From an uncultured Pirellula sp. (GTDB lineage: Bacteria > Planctomycetota > Planctomycetia > Pirellulales > Pirellulaceae), in the NCBI GenBank assembly GCA_903858115.1, contig CAIOHR010000344.1, positions 1-64,000 on the forward strand: a stretch of 64,000 nt of DNA. The letters are read 5' to 3'. Position 1 is the stretch's first letter. Every line of letters starts with the position of its first letter. The translations under genes were made by a program, and so were the position numbers. Below, piece by piece: positions 42,914-52,515 of this stretch. The notes under the pieces were generated by a model, which saw only the letters and a list, made by a program, of their open reading frames with translations, had not been told where the DNA came from and ran no database searches.

Positions 42914-43008
42914 AGGTACTTATTCCAAGAAATTGATAAGGCATGGAAGAAACGAATGCACCATTGTAGTGTTGCCAAAGCGTGCCGTCACGCTGAGTTT
43001 TCAATAAC

Positions 43009-44040
43009 TCAATCCACCAGATGCTCCGCCAGTTGAAGCAATAGCTTTTCCAATGCGGCATAGTACTCGTCAATATCCATTTCGGACTTCTTGGTCCGCA
43101 GTAATTCCACGTCCGATTGAATCTGCTCGATTTTGCGAGTCTGATCGACGCTTCGCTCTATTCTTTCCCCAAGAGACCGGATCAAAACACGTGATGCCAA
43201 GCTTCCATCGAGTTTTAATCCATCTGCCGGTGCTTTGACCGGTCGAAGCCCACGGAAGAACACTGCCGGAGTTCCCTTTCGATCGGAATTGTCGTCGAGC
43301 AACGATTGTTCGGATGCTAGACGATTCTCATCAACATAAAATCGCGAGACTCGATTGGAAGCCGAAAGGAACGCTTCCAGGACCGAGATGCTGGAGTCGT
43401 GATCCAAGTCGGTTGAAGGATCGAGAATTGCCTCCGAAAAATAGCCACCGAACCTAGAAAAGTTTTGTTCCGCTCCGCTCTTCGTGGCTGTGATGACAAC
43501 ACGATTGCTACTGGATAGCGTAGAAAGAAACGGTCCGCTTGAGGAAGAACAGTTCACGATGATCCAGCGATGTCGTGTGCCGTTCAACGCATTCGAAATC
43601 TCGATATCGGATAGATCTGGGCCACGCAAATTAAATTTTGCTCCGGTTCGGTCATTGGTTCCGTGTCCGATAAGTACTAGCCAATAAGTGCGAGTCTCGT
43701 CGGATTCTCTTGCATCCGTCTTGGCTATCCAATCGAGCGTCCGTTGTCGGTCATTCTTTTCGTCCTTAGCGGGCGGACTCGTGCTGGTACCGTCAATGAC
43801 TTCGGTGATGCTATCTCCGAACGCATCTTTCCATCGCTTTCCCCAAACGCGAAACTGAGCTCCGTAATCGACTTCTCCTGATGCACCCAACACAACAAGC
43901 ACGTTCGGAACGGATGGTTCAGAAGATTGTAAAGAATTGTAACCTTCTAAAAAAACGAAGACACAAAAGACGAAAGATGGAAACGCTTTCGCCGCAAACC
44001 GACCTCTAAAACTCGTATTACTTTGGCTAGGACATTCCAT
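43009..44040 (-). CDS. Caspase/legumain-fold-like secreted protein
   Basis: 343 residues with an N-terminal hydrophobic segment (about 14-33) for export or anchoring. 'NVLVVLGASGE' then 'YWLVLIGHGTND' then 'HRWIIVNCSSSSGPFLSTL' look like strand 1, the His-Gly and the Cys of a clan CD (caspase/C13) fold. The Cys is followed by Ser-rich sequence instead of the usual HSG, so activity is uncertain. A coiled-coil-like end ('IERSVDQTRKIEQIQSDVELL') follows. GGAGG RBS; the start overlaps the VWA gene by 14 bp. Confidence 0.65.
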   Translation of the reverse strand: MECPSQSNTSFRGRFAAKAFPSFVFCVFVFLEGYNSLQSSEPSVPNVLVVLGASGEVDYGAQFRVWGKRWKDAFGDSITEVIDGTSTSPPAKDEKNDRQRTLDWIAKTDARESDETRTYWLVLIGHGTNDRTGAKFNLRGPDLSDIEISNALNGTRHRWIIVNCSSSSGPFLSTLSSSNRVVITATKSGAEQNFSRFGGYFSEAILDPSTDLDHDSSISVLEAFLSASNRVSRFYVDENRLASEQSLLDDNSDRKGTPAVFFRGLRPVKAPADGLKLDGSLASRVLIRSLGERIERSVDQTRKIEQIQSDVELLRTKKSEMDIDEYYAALEKLLLQLAEHLVD

Positions 44041-46522
44041 AACGTCGCCTCCATCCCCATTCAGCGCACAATGTTGCTAGGGCCAGCAATATCACCCACG
44101 ATTGGTGCCATAACGGATATACCCTCTTCTCGCGAATTGGAATGCTACCGCTTGGAACATTACTTGCAAACGATTCTAACTCGCTCGCTAACAGTACACG
44201 TCCACCGGTTTGTTCGGCAAGTTCTCGAAGAAAGGCCTGATCCTCCCCGACAGATTGAAACTCTTTTGCTAACGGATCGTGCACCCAGCCCAACTGCGAT
44301 GTGCCTAGATCGCTACCATCTGGAGCGTTGCATTGAGCCGTAACGGCATAGACACCCTCGATCTCGCTTAGCACAGTCGAGATGTATCGACCGGGTACTT
44401 CGGAGGAAGCTTCGGCAGTTTGTTCTAGCACGATACCATCTGGTTTTCGAATCGATAGTTTTACGGACCCATTGTCGATAACTTGAAAATCATTGCCGCG
44501 AAGATCCACCATAATGTTCTGAACGCGTTGACTACCCTCGACTAACTCCGAGGAAACTTGAATGCGTTTTGGTACATCTGTAACAAGCCAGCGAGCCAGC
44601 TGACGCCACCCCTGATAAAGTGGCACGGGATCGCTATCTTCCCGACGCATCGCCCAACGCCACCAATCTCCTAACAGAAAAGCGGACGTTCGACCTCTCC
44701 CGAATCGCTGCGTGACCAAAAGTGGGATCGGATCCTCCCCTTTAATGATGCCTTGAGAAAGAATAGCAGCTCCAGGCTTAATGTCCTTGACTCGGTTCCA
44801 TACCTGGAATCCGGGCATTTTCTCAAGCCTTTTCTTTTCGTTCAACTCTGTATCTGCCAAGCGCATGAACGGTTGTAACCATCCGTCGCGAGTCAATTCC
44901 ATTCGAACCGATGCGACGGTTTCAGTATTCGGATCGTTCGTCATCTCATTCTTCTCGACGGGGCCATCCTCTCCATAAATCGGTAGGAGCTGGCTTATCA
45001 CCGAATTGCGAAAATCATTCCCCCGCATCGATTCTTGGCCACCTAATGCCATGAGTCCGCCACCTCGTAACGAGACGAACTGCCGAATCATCGATTGCTG
45101 CTCTAATGTAAAAAAAGAATGCTCCACATCATCGATCATGATTGCGTCGTACGCATAGAGCTCGTCCAGATCCTTTGGGAACCCTTTCTTCAGAAGCCCT
45201 TCTTCGCTTAACCCGAGCCGTACGAACACCGGTTCATCAAATTGTTCTTTTTCTTCGTCTGTTGCATCTTCAAATCCGGAAAACAGAGGATTGGCCGCGT
45301 CCAGTTTGGAATCGCGAAAACTAAATTTCGGTTCCTTCTTTGCAATTCGGATAAGCCCGGTTAAACGCATTTCGTCGTCCTCTGCCAGGGCACGCGTCAA
45401 GAATTTGTACTCCCAATTCGGACGTCCAGCGATGTACAGAATCTTATAAGGCCCTCGATTGCGATCCACCACTTGATGCCGTTGATTGTTTGCGATCGTG
45501 AACTCGCTCGAGTTCATCAAAGCATCCTCTGATACCTTCTCCACTTTCGGTTTTCCATCGGATTCTTGGCGATTCCCAGTACTGGAGGGCGTCGGTCGAA
45601 CGACCACACGGTACCCCTGTATCCCTGTTTTCGCAGGACGAAATCGAAACTCGAAAGGAACCGGCTGTCCTGGTTCCTTGAGTGCAATCGTTTTCGATTC
45701 CACAGCCTTTCCAGAATCGTCTAGGAGATCAACGACAGCTGTCTGTCCCGAAAATCCTTGATGCGATGCATTCGCAGTGATGGTAACCGGCGCAGTTTCG
45801 AAGTCCGATGTTCGCGTGGTCGCATCCGTGATGTAGAGGTCTTTTGTCGGAGAAACCTCGCCACTCAACACGGGGTAAACCGGCGTCTTCATGCTCTTGA
45901 TCGCGTCCAGACGCTCTTTATCGGTCGCTTGACCGTCGGAAAACAGTATGATGCCAGCAAGAGGTTGATCCGTGGTGGTCGAGTCTCCGTTCAGAGTTTG
46001 ACGGTGCGGGTATCTTTCTTGGATTGATAGCATCGACCGAACAAGGGCGGATTCCATTGCGCCCTGTTGAATACCCTCAAAACTATCGATCGGATCCAAA
46101 GAGTCATCGAATAAATAGCGGCGAACGCGAAAATCGTTGCTCAACTGGCGGATCCAATCCGCTTTATCACTGAGAATAGAACGGTACCATTGCTCTTCGT
46201 CCGGGTCGTTTCGCATGCGGCCTACGTTTCGCCATACCTCCCGTGTACTTTGGCTATTGTCAACAACGACGGCGAACATGTTCGCTTGCGGTTTGGCTCG
46301 CTCGACAGACCCCATCGGTTCAAGAAGACACAGCAACAGAAGCCCCACTCCTCCCATTCGCAATGCCATGGAGCATAGCTTAGCCCAACCAGGCATCCGA
46401 CTGGATCGATAGGACAACAGCGTCAGAACGGCAATCACTATTCCAACCGCGATGGCATACGGAAACCACTGCGGTCGCGCCAAGAAAAAACTCTTCGAGA
46501 TCAACTCGTTCACAGGATTCAT
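44027..46522 (-). CDS. Membrane VWA-domain protein with a glutamine-amidotransferase-like region
   Basis: 831 residues. Two N-terminal helices (about 20-40 and 48-67), then a VWA-like domain whose MIDAS motif begins 'VVVDNSQS' (DxSxS). After an Ig-like stretch comes 'YKILYIAGRPNWEYKFLTRAL' and, later, 'DAIMIDDVEHSFFTLEQQSMIRQFVSLRGGGLMALGG', the class I amidotransferase-like module often seen in planctomycete VWA proteins. A last helix ends near 'WVILLALATLCAEWG'. It overlaps the DUF4175 gene by ATGA and the caspase-like gene by 14 bp. Function unknown. Confidence 0.8.
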   Translation of the reverse strand: MNPVNELISKSFFLARPQWFPYAIAVGIVIAVLTLLSYRSSRMPGWAKLCSMALRMGGVGLLLLCLLEPMGSVERAKPQANMFAVVVDNSQSTREVWRNVGRMRNDPDEEQWYRSILSDKADWIRQLSNDFRVRRYLFDDSLDPIDSFEGIQQGAMESALVRSMLSIQERYPHRQTLNGDSTTTDQPLAGIILFSDGQATDKERLDAIKSMKTPVYPVLSGEVSPTKDLYITDATTRTSDFETAPVTITANASHQGFSGQTAVVDLLDDSGKAVESKTIALKEPGQPVPFEFRFRPAKTGIQGYRVVVRPTPSSTGNRQESDGKPKVEKVSEDALMNSSEFTIANNQRHQVVDRNRGPYKILYIAGRPNWEYKFLTRALAEDDEMRLTGLIRIAKKEPKFSFRDSKLDAANPLFSGFEDATDEEKEQFDEPVFVRLGLSEEGLLKKGFPKDLDELYAYDAIMIDDVEHSFFTLEQQSMIRQFVSLRGGGLMALGGQESMRGNDFRNSVISQLLPIYGEDGPVEKNEMTNDPNTETVASVRMELTRDGWLQPFMRLADTELNEKKRLEKMPGFQVWNRVKDIKPGAAILSQGIIKGEDPIPLLVTQRFGRGRTSAFLLGDWWRWAMRREDSDPVPLYQGWRQLARWLVTDVPKRIQVSSELVEGSQRVQNIMVDLRGNDFQVIDNGSVKLSIRKPDGIVLEQTAEASSEVPGRYISTVLSEIEGVYAVTAQCNAPDGSDLGTSQLGWVHDPLAKEFQSVGEDQAFLRELAEQTGGRVLLASELESFASNVPSGSIPIREKRVYPLWHQSWVILLALATLCAEWGWRRRYGMS

Positions 46523-49500
46523 CGACGAGAGCCACTCCCCAAATTCTCATAGTAACGATCCATCTGCCGTTGGAAAATGCTAGGAACAGGATCCCGATCG
46601 ATCGGCACCAGTGAATTGCGCTCCGCCGCTTTCTTGAGCAACTCTTCATTGACCTGCTCTCGCAACCGAGAAAGTGGCTCCGCAATCATTTTCTGAACCA
46701 ACGACCATTGCGGTTCTTTCGAGTGACGTTTGTACTCAACTCGCATTTCCCGAGCCGCTTCGCGAACACGAGCTACCTCCGCCTTCATGTCTTGATCCGT
46801 TACAAGCTCTTCGATATCGCGCAGCGAATCTGTCCAGTTGCGGTATTCCTCGCCAGTCAGTGGTGCAGCAGATATTCGCCCTTCATTTGTAGTCAGCCCT
46901 CGTCTTGCTGAACGCTCTTGCCCGGAGGTTCTAGATCCTAAGTCGCCATCACGCTGACCATTGCCTCGCGGTTGCGTTTCACTCGGTTGGGATCCACTCG
47001 GTTGTTGCCCTTCACCCGGTTGCTGCCCTTCACCCTGCTGCCTTTCACCGGGTTGCTGCCTTTCACCGGGTTGTTGTCCTTCACCGGGTTGTTGTCCTTC
47101 ACCGGGTTGTCGACGGTCACCGGGCTGTTGGCCTTCAGGTGGCAGCTGATCTCCGCCAGGCTCCTTGCTTTCACGGGGCTTTTGCTCTTCCCCCTGGGGT
47201 TGATTTCCGGCTTGGTTGCCTTGTTGCGGCTCCCCTCCGCCGGGGTTCTTACTTGACATCTCTTGGTTAAGCTGATCGCGTGCTTTATCGATCTCTCGAA
47301 GCGCTCGACGCAAAGATTCTTGTTCATTGCCTAACACATTCGTAGACGCTTTCTCCACACCTTCACGGAGTTTGGTTATTCCCTTGCCCGCTTCCTTTGC
47401 GATCTGTTCTGCTGGCTTCTCCATCCCTCGATTCAACAGTAACGGAATTTGGTCCAATTGTTTGTCGATACCTCGTTGCTTCGTTTCGCGAAAGGTTTCG
47501 TAAAGTTGTTCTGCGAGCAATGGCTCACTTGATTCCGCTTCCGTCACAGTCTCTTGCATTTCTTCCAAGAGCTCATTCATCTTTTGCTTTTGATTCTTCC
47601 ATGCTTGCTGAACATCATTTGGCGACGTTTCCGTACCTTCGGGACGAAGCGGTGTTGCACTCTCGTTTTCTCCCAACACCTTGGACGTCGATGAATCCTT
47701 CCCATCATCGGCCGCCGTCGGATCGTTGTTCGGATCATTTCGACGGATCTTTTCCTCAAGCTTCGATTGTTCCGCTTCCAATTGTTTGGCTTGCTGAACC
47801 ATGTCGCGCATCGTTTCCTGCATTTGGTTCGAAGACTCTTGTCGCATCTTCTCGCGAGTCTCATCCATTTGACGTTGGGCGCGGGTCCCGGAAGACAACG
47901 CCTTGGATGGATCGCCTTGCGAAAGAGACTGCGACGATTCTTGTAATTGATCGCGAGCCTGTTCCACTTGCTCTCTCGACTCTTGCATCGCTTGACGGTT
48001 TTCTTCTTGGTTCATTCGTTCCAAGAGTTCGTCTGCATCGCGAACCATCTCTTCTTGGTTCTCTCGCAGCCTTGCCAGTTGCTCCTCCAAGTCTTTCTTT
48101 TGCTCTTCCGTCTTCGCTTCGCGAATAGAATTCTCGAGCGACTTCAATTGTTCGTTCAAATCTTTTTGCCGTCGTGCGAGTTCCTCCAATCGGTTCATCA
48201 CTTGACGTGACTCTCGCTCCGGTGTCGATTCTTCGGTTTGGGCTTTTTGTTCCGTCTCATACTTATTTTCTTCGTTCTCGAGTTTGAGTTGCTCGAGTTG
48301 CTCTTGTCGGTTCTGTTGCGCACTACTTTTGGATTTGCTTTGCTGATTGCGCTGGGATTTGACAATACTATGCTCCCGTGCACGAAGCTTGAGGAGCCCT
48401 TCGTACGCTTTTCGCTCCGCATTGAGCGCCTCTCGAAGTACCTTTAAACTTTCCTCGGTTCGCGATTGATCGAGAAGCTTCACTGCCGTTTGCATGGCCG
48501 ACTGCAATTCTTTGAAATAAGCTGCAGATCGATCATCTTGAATCTTCTCCTCCATTTCTGTCGTTTGTTCTAGAGCACCTGCCTGTGACTCTTTCAACAC
48601 ATTGACATCGTCGGCAAACGATTTGGAGAGTGTCTTCGTTGTCTCACGCCGAAGAATGTTCCATGTGCCGGAAATGATTTGCTTTTGAAGCTCCGCAAGC
48701 TCTTCGGCTTTCTGGCCCGCTGGACTTTGTTGTTGCTGTTGTTGCTGCTGCTGTTCGGATGGCGATTGCGATTCGCCCTCACGAAAGATTTCTTCGAACG
48801 GGCGAACTTCTGCAAAAAACATATCCCCTTCCACGCGACGAGGGTTTCCCTCTCGATCGAGATCCTCCGCCCAAAAGAAGTACGAAAGCAATTGATCAGG
48901 CTCAGCTTTCATGCCTTCTAGATCCACCAAGTGTGAAACCTCTTGTTTCCCAGCCTTGGACGGTTTGGACTCCAGTTCCGATTCCAATGGTTCATTCTCA
49001 CCGAGAACGAGTGTGATTCCTGTTTTCTTAACTTCGAAGTCATCGCGAACGGAGGCTTGCAATGAGATTTCTTGAAGGGGGGAAACACGAACGTCTTGCG
49101 CCTTGGCAAGTTTGATTTCTGGCTCTTTGTTGCGAATTACTTTTGCCGCGAGCTTCTCGTCAAACTTAGCTGATCGGTTGTCTCGGTCTGTCAATCGAAT
49201 GGTCCATTGCTTTGACTCGTCGATAACAAACGATGCTTCCATGCGTAGTGGATCTTCGGAGGAAGGGGTGAGAGGAACAACTTCACCTTTGTCGTCGATC
49301 AATTCGGCGGTTGCCAGCGGCTTATTCACAAAGCAAGTCCATTTGAGACCCGTTCCCTCCGCTACCGAAACACGACGTGTATCCTCCACCACTTTCGATT
49401 CTTGTTTCGCATACTCCGGTGGTGCAATGTGAGCATCACTACGCACGAGGGCTGGATAGTCGAAAACTCGAACACGATACTCGTCGCTCTTGCCGAGGTC

Positions 49501-50346
49501 AGACTCGACATGATAAGTGAGATCGCTACCAACGCGTCGAAGATAGGCACCAAAGACCGGATCGCTCAAAGCGCGATTCATCGCCATGCGACCAGATCGC
49601 TTCTCATCCGTGTTTGACTCGCCATTCTTGGAGCCCGATGCGGTATCCCTGCTTGCACTGCTAGAAATGGCACTGCTAGAAATAACACTGCTAGCTTTGT
49701 CACTGCTAGAGACAACTAGCCAGGTACGCTCAGGAAGAGAACCTGCAAACCTAGCCGACACAACAACATCGGTACCGCGCTCTACTTCAACATCTCCAGG
49801 TTCGACCGAAATCCCGTTCTGGGATTTGCTATCCCCTATCAGATCAGTCCCAGACGAAGATGAATTCGATAAATGAGCAGATGCCAACAAGCTCGCACCG
49901 AATGGGAGCAATAAGCAAAGAGTTTGCACGCACCACGCTCCAAGCATGCGAGAGCTGGGAACGGCGATTCCCCAATCGTTGGAGCGTGCATGCTGGATTG
50001 TTTCATCGATCAACTGTCGACGAAGAAAAGGGGAGGAGTCTTTGAGATTCGGTTCAACGGCTGTTAGCAATCGTTGCTTTAAGTCCGGGAACTTCTCCTC
50101 GATCTCCGTTGCAATCTGCAGAGGTTGTCGAAAAGACAATCGATTCACAAACCAAAGGCAAACAGCTCCCGCCAAAGAGACGATCCAAAGCCATGGAAAC
50201 AAACGGGTTGGAGTCGGGCTGGTGCTGACTCCCACCATGATCCAAACGGCCAATGCGATCCAAAGTCCAGACAGCAACCATGCGAATCGAACCCGACGAA
50301 ATCGGTTCGCGACATAAGCCAAATAGAATTCAATCTGTCGATCCAT
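46519..50346 (-). CDS. DUF4175-family giant membrane protein with coiled coils
   Basis: 1275 residues. Two N-terminal helices (about 22-41, 50-66) and a third near 145-170, then an extracytoplasmic Ig-like region (about 200-540), a long Glu/Gln/Arg-rich coiled coil (about 560-900), and a low-complexity Gln/Pro/Gly tract near 1080-1150. The order matches DUF4175 proteins; the cellular role is not known. ATG at 50346 is preferred over the longer frame to 50424, which adds a non-homologous stretch. It heads the DUF4175-VWA-caspase-like operon. Confidence 0.82.
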   Translation of the reverse strand: MDRQIEFYLAYVANRFRRVRFAWLLSGLWIALAVWIMVGVSTSPTPTRLFPWLWIVSLAGAVCLWFVNRLSFRQPLQIATEIEEKFPDLKQRLLTAVEPNLKDSSPFLRRQLIDETIQHARSNDWGIAVPSSRMLGAWCVQTLCLLLPFGASLLASAHLSNSSSSGTDLIGDSKSQNGISVEPGDVEVERGTDVVVSARFAGSLPERTWLVVSSSDKASSVISSSAISSSASRDTASGSKNGESNTDEKRSGRMAMNRALSDPVFGAYLRRVGSDLTYHVESDLGKSDEYRVRVFDYPALVRSDAHIAPPEYAKQESKVVEDTRRVSVAEGTGLKWTCFVNKPLATAELIDDKGEVVPLTPSSEDPLRMEASFVIDESKQWTIRLTDRDNRSAKFDEKLAAKVIRNKEPEIKLAKAQDVRVSPLQEISLQASVRDDFEVKKTGITLVLGENEPLESELESKPSKAGKQEVSHLVDLEGMKAEPDQLLSYFFWAEDLDREGNPRRVEGDMFFAEVRPFEEIFREGESQSPSEQQQQQQQQQSPAGQKAEELAELQKQIISGTWNILRRETTKTLSKSFADDVNVLKESQAGALEQTTEMEEKIQDDRSAAYFKELQSAMQTAVKLLDQSRTEESLKVLREALNAERKAYEGLLKLRAREHSIVKSQRNQQSKSKSSAQQNRQEQLEQLKLENEENKYETEQKAQTEESTPERESRQVMNRLEELARRQKDLNEQLKSLENSIREAKTEEQKKDLEEQLARLRENQEEMVRDADELLERMNQEENRQAMQESREQVEQARDQLQESSQSLSQGDPSKALSSGTRAQRQMDETREKMRQESSNQMQETMRDMVQQAKQLEAEQSKLEEKIRRNDPNNDPTAADDGKDSSTSKVLGENESATPLRPEGTETSPNDVQQAWKNQKQKMNELLEEMQETVTEAESSEPLLAEQLYETFRETKQRGIDKQLDQIPLLLNRGMEKPAEQIAKEAGKGITKLREGVEKASTNVLGNEQESLRRALREIDKARDQLNQEMSSKNPGGGEPQQGNQAGNQPQGEEQKPRESKEPGGDQLPPEGQQPGDRRQPGEGQQPGEGQQPGERQQPGERQQGEGQQPGEGQQPSGSQPSETQPRGNGQRDGDLGSRTSGQERSARRGLTTNEGRISAAPLTGEEYRNWTDSLRDIEELVTDQDMKAEVARVREAAREMRVEYKRHSKEPQWSLVQKMIAEPLSRLREQVNEELLKKAAERNSLVPIDRDPVPSIFQRQMDRYYENLGSGSRR
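46960..47160. repeat. Low-complexity Gln-Pro-Gly-Glu coding repeats
   Basis: Short units encoding PGEGQQ / PGERQQ recur about eight times inside the DUF4175 gene, on an 18-bp-like DNA period with the core ACCGGGTTGTTGTCCTTC on the plus strand. They form a flexible extracytoplasmic linker and are prone to length change. Confidence 0.8.
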
Positions 50347-50640
50347 CTTCTGCTCCGAAATTCTGGTGCAATCGGCGAAAAGTCGAGTCCATTCTAACCG
50401 TCCAATCCGGCTCCGTGTTATCAATTATTGGATATCTGCTGAGTTGAAAAGCTCAATGATGCTCGGAGGGCTGTCGGAAACTCCATCCGCATCGAACCTT
50501 TGCCGGCAGAAGCAAAAAAGTATGGACTCTGCGGCTACTTTTTCAGTTGGTTGAGATTTAGCATTTTCAGTGACTCGCGCTTTGAGATAAATTTAAGAAA
50601 GAGTGGTCGTTGAACTTCGCATCCGCCGAGGCTTTCTCCT
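50347..50640. other. Divergent promoter region
   Basis: About 294 bp between the DUF4175 gene and the next plus-strand gene. No gene is supported; promoters for both directions are expected but I could not pick a convincing pair. Confidence 0.4.
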
Positions 50641-51981
50641 ATGAATCGATTCGTTTTCTCCCTTTGGATCGCAACCGGTTTTATTTGTACGGGAGTTTTT
50701 GGTCAAAGCGTCCCCAAGCAAATCGCTGAGCCCGCGACTGCCGCTCAAGCTGCCTCGGTGCTGGATCTAACCTCCTTTCCCGTGGTTAACCCTGACACCG
50801 ATGCCGATGCAGGGCCAACCACACTATTGATCGCTTCCCAAAGTTATCCTTCAAAAGGCAACGTGATCGATGTCGCCAAAAAGATCCAAGCCGAACTCGT
50901 GAAGAAAGGCTTTACCGAGTCAGCTGGAACATCCATTACCGCAGACTATGCGAGTGCGACACACGTGGGGCGTGGCTTCACCATCACCTTGACGGTGTTT
51001 CCCGGTAGCAAACCAAATCAATCGCAAGTCACTATTCAGAATCTTGGTAACGTCGATTTGTCAAAGCTGCCAGTACCTACAGGCTCGAAGTTAATCTATG
51101 CCATGCCTGCCATTGCGGCTTATGCTGTCAACTCTCCTGTTGATAAAGCAAAGACAGAGATACAACAGTTCCTCCGAGCGCAGGGTTGGGAACCTTTTGG
51201 TGATACAACAAGCTCCTTTTATCTAAAGAAGAACGCTATCCGATTGCAAGTGATGATCACGGAAGCTCCCGGACTAGATGGCAAGACATCGATCCAATTC
51301 TCCAGCGAGCAACTTTCCGTCGATCTCCCCACGCCACCAGCCTTTGTTTCCTTGCAGTTCACCGACTCGACAGGTCGTATGCTTTTGGACAGCGAGCAAT
51401 CGCAAGAAGAAGTTATCTCGTATTTCAAAAAGTCGCTGGGGCAAATTCAATGGAAACCAACCAGCGAAAACACGGTGCGAATCGGCTTTGAAGATTGCCT
51501 TATCTTTCGCAACGACAAGAAGGAGATGATCGAAATCAAGTTTCGGCAGGTTCAAGGAAAGACGCGAGCCGACTTGCGATATCAAACGGCAAAACAGTTC
51601 GCAGAAGATGAAAAGAAAGCCGATGCTCAAATAGCGGAAATCAAGAAAAAACGCGAAACAGAAATGGAGCGAAACAAGAACCCAACAAAGATTGAGATCG
51701 CTGCCCCCTCGCAATCAACTGCTTCGGCTGCAGAGAACAACAAATCGATCGACTTCACTACCAAATCAGGGACCGCCAAAGCTTCTTTGCAAGCGTGGAT
51801 GAAAAATCAAGAAGCCGATGGTTGGAAGAAAAAAGTGACCATCGATACCAAGGAAGCTGGCGACTTCACGCTTGAAAAAGATGGAATCGAAATCCAAGCC
51901 TCTTTCATCGATCCCGGATTCATTCCAGGTTCGATCACCATCTCCGTGCGTGGGGATTATCAATTGTCGATCAAGAAATAA
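50641..51981 (+). CDS. Secreted protein of unknown function
   Basis: 446 residues with a signal peptide (about 1-22, cut near VFGQS). No recognised domain. The sequence seems to hold repeated modules of about 120 residues: 'AKKIQAELVKKGF', 'KTEIQQFLRAQGWEPFGD', 'EEVISYFKKSLGQIQWKP' and 'KASLQAWMKNQEADGWKK' all look like a helix before a small beta layer. A Lys/Glu-rich linker lies at about 310-345. It is divergent from the DUF4175 operon; no functional link is shown. Confidence 0.75.
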   Translation: MNRFVFSLWIATGFICTGVFGQSVPKQIAEPATAAQAASVLDLTSFPVVNPDTDADAGPTTLLIASQSYPSKGNVIDVAKKIQAELVKKGFTESAGTSITADYASATHVGRGFTITLTVFPGSKPNQSQVTIQNLGNVDLSKLPVPTGSKLIYAMPAIAAYAVNSPVDKAKTEIQQFLRAQGWEPFGDTTSSFYLKKNAIRLQVMITEAPGLDGKTSIQFSSEQLSVDLPTPPAFVSLQFTDSTGRMLLDSEQSQEEVISYFKKSLGQIQWKPTSENTVRIGFEDCLIFRNDKKEMIEIKFRQVQGKTRADLRYQTAKQFAEDEKKADAQIAEIKKKRETEMERNKNPTKIEIAAPSQSTASAAENNKSIDFTTKSGTAKASLQAWMKNQEADGWKKKVTIDTKEAGDFTLEKDGIEIQASFIDPGFIPGSITISVRGDYQLSIKK

Positions 51982-52040
51982 AGAAATAGTTGACAAGCAA
52001 ATCGTGGAATCCTAACATTCTGGTTCGTTTTCAAGTCTAG

Positions 52041-52217
52041 GTTGACCCTATTGATGATTGGTACGACAGGCATTTGAAACTTGGCGAGCGTTATCTCGAC
52101 ATTACCACTCAAACCGTTGTAACACCAAGCGTTTACAACCAGAACACAATCACTTGGTCCACTCCCATGTTTGAAGGGGATCACAAATTGAATTACGTAA
52201 CTGCTGAGCGGACATAG
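52041..52217 (+). pseudogene. Coding relic without a start codon
   Basis: A frame of 58 codons opens after a TAG at 52038-52040 and reads as protein-like sequence (DDWYDRHLKLGERYLD, then TQTVVTPSVYNQNTITWSTP) up to TAG at 52215-52217. No ATG, GTG or TTG with a ribosome site lies at its head. It looks like the C-terminal end of a lost gene. Homology was not tested. Confidence 0.4.
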
Positions 52218-52265
52218 GATGCACAGAATCTTCGCTACACCAGTTCAAAACTCTCGCTGTTGTCA

Positions 52266-52508
52266 ATGCATCAACATGAGGCCGGTGGCCTTCCTGTAAT
52301 TGACCTAGACAAAGAACTTACTTTCCAATTTGACGAAAACGCTTGGGAGCTTGAAATCACGCAGGATGAAACCTCAATACTTTATGCTTGCGATTCTGAT
52401 TTCGACTACGTATTGCCCTTCACGATTCAGGCAGTCGAATTCACCGCGCGTAAAATTTCGACTTTGCTGAATATGGTCAACAACTGGCCATGGAAATGCA
52501 TTTTGTAG
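52266..52508 (+). CDS. Hypothetical 80-residue protein
   Basis: Acidic small protein starting MHQHEAGGLPVIDLDKELT. The second half ('YVLPFTIQAVEFTARKIST') looks globular. No RBS is visible and I recognise no family. It lies between the relic at 52041 and the secreted protein gene at 52516. It may itself be part of a decayed gene. Confidence 0.4.
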   Translation: MHQHEAGGLPVIDLDKELTFQFDENAWELEITQDETSILYACDSDFDYVLPFTIQAVEFTARKISTLLNMVNNWPWKCIL

Positions 52509-52515
52509 AGGACGA

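Noticed and set aside
46674..50317. Many open frames on the plus strand and in other frames inside the DUF4175 gene
   Set aside because: They arise from the Glu/Gln/Arg-rich codon bias of the real gene, with no independent support.
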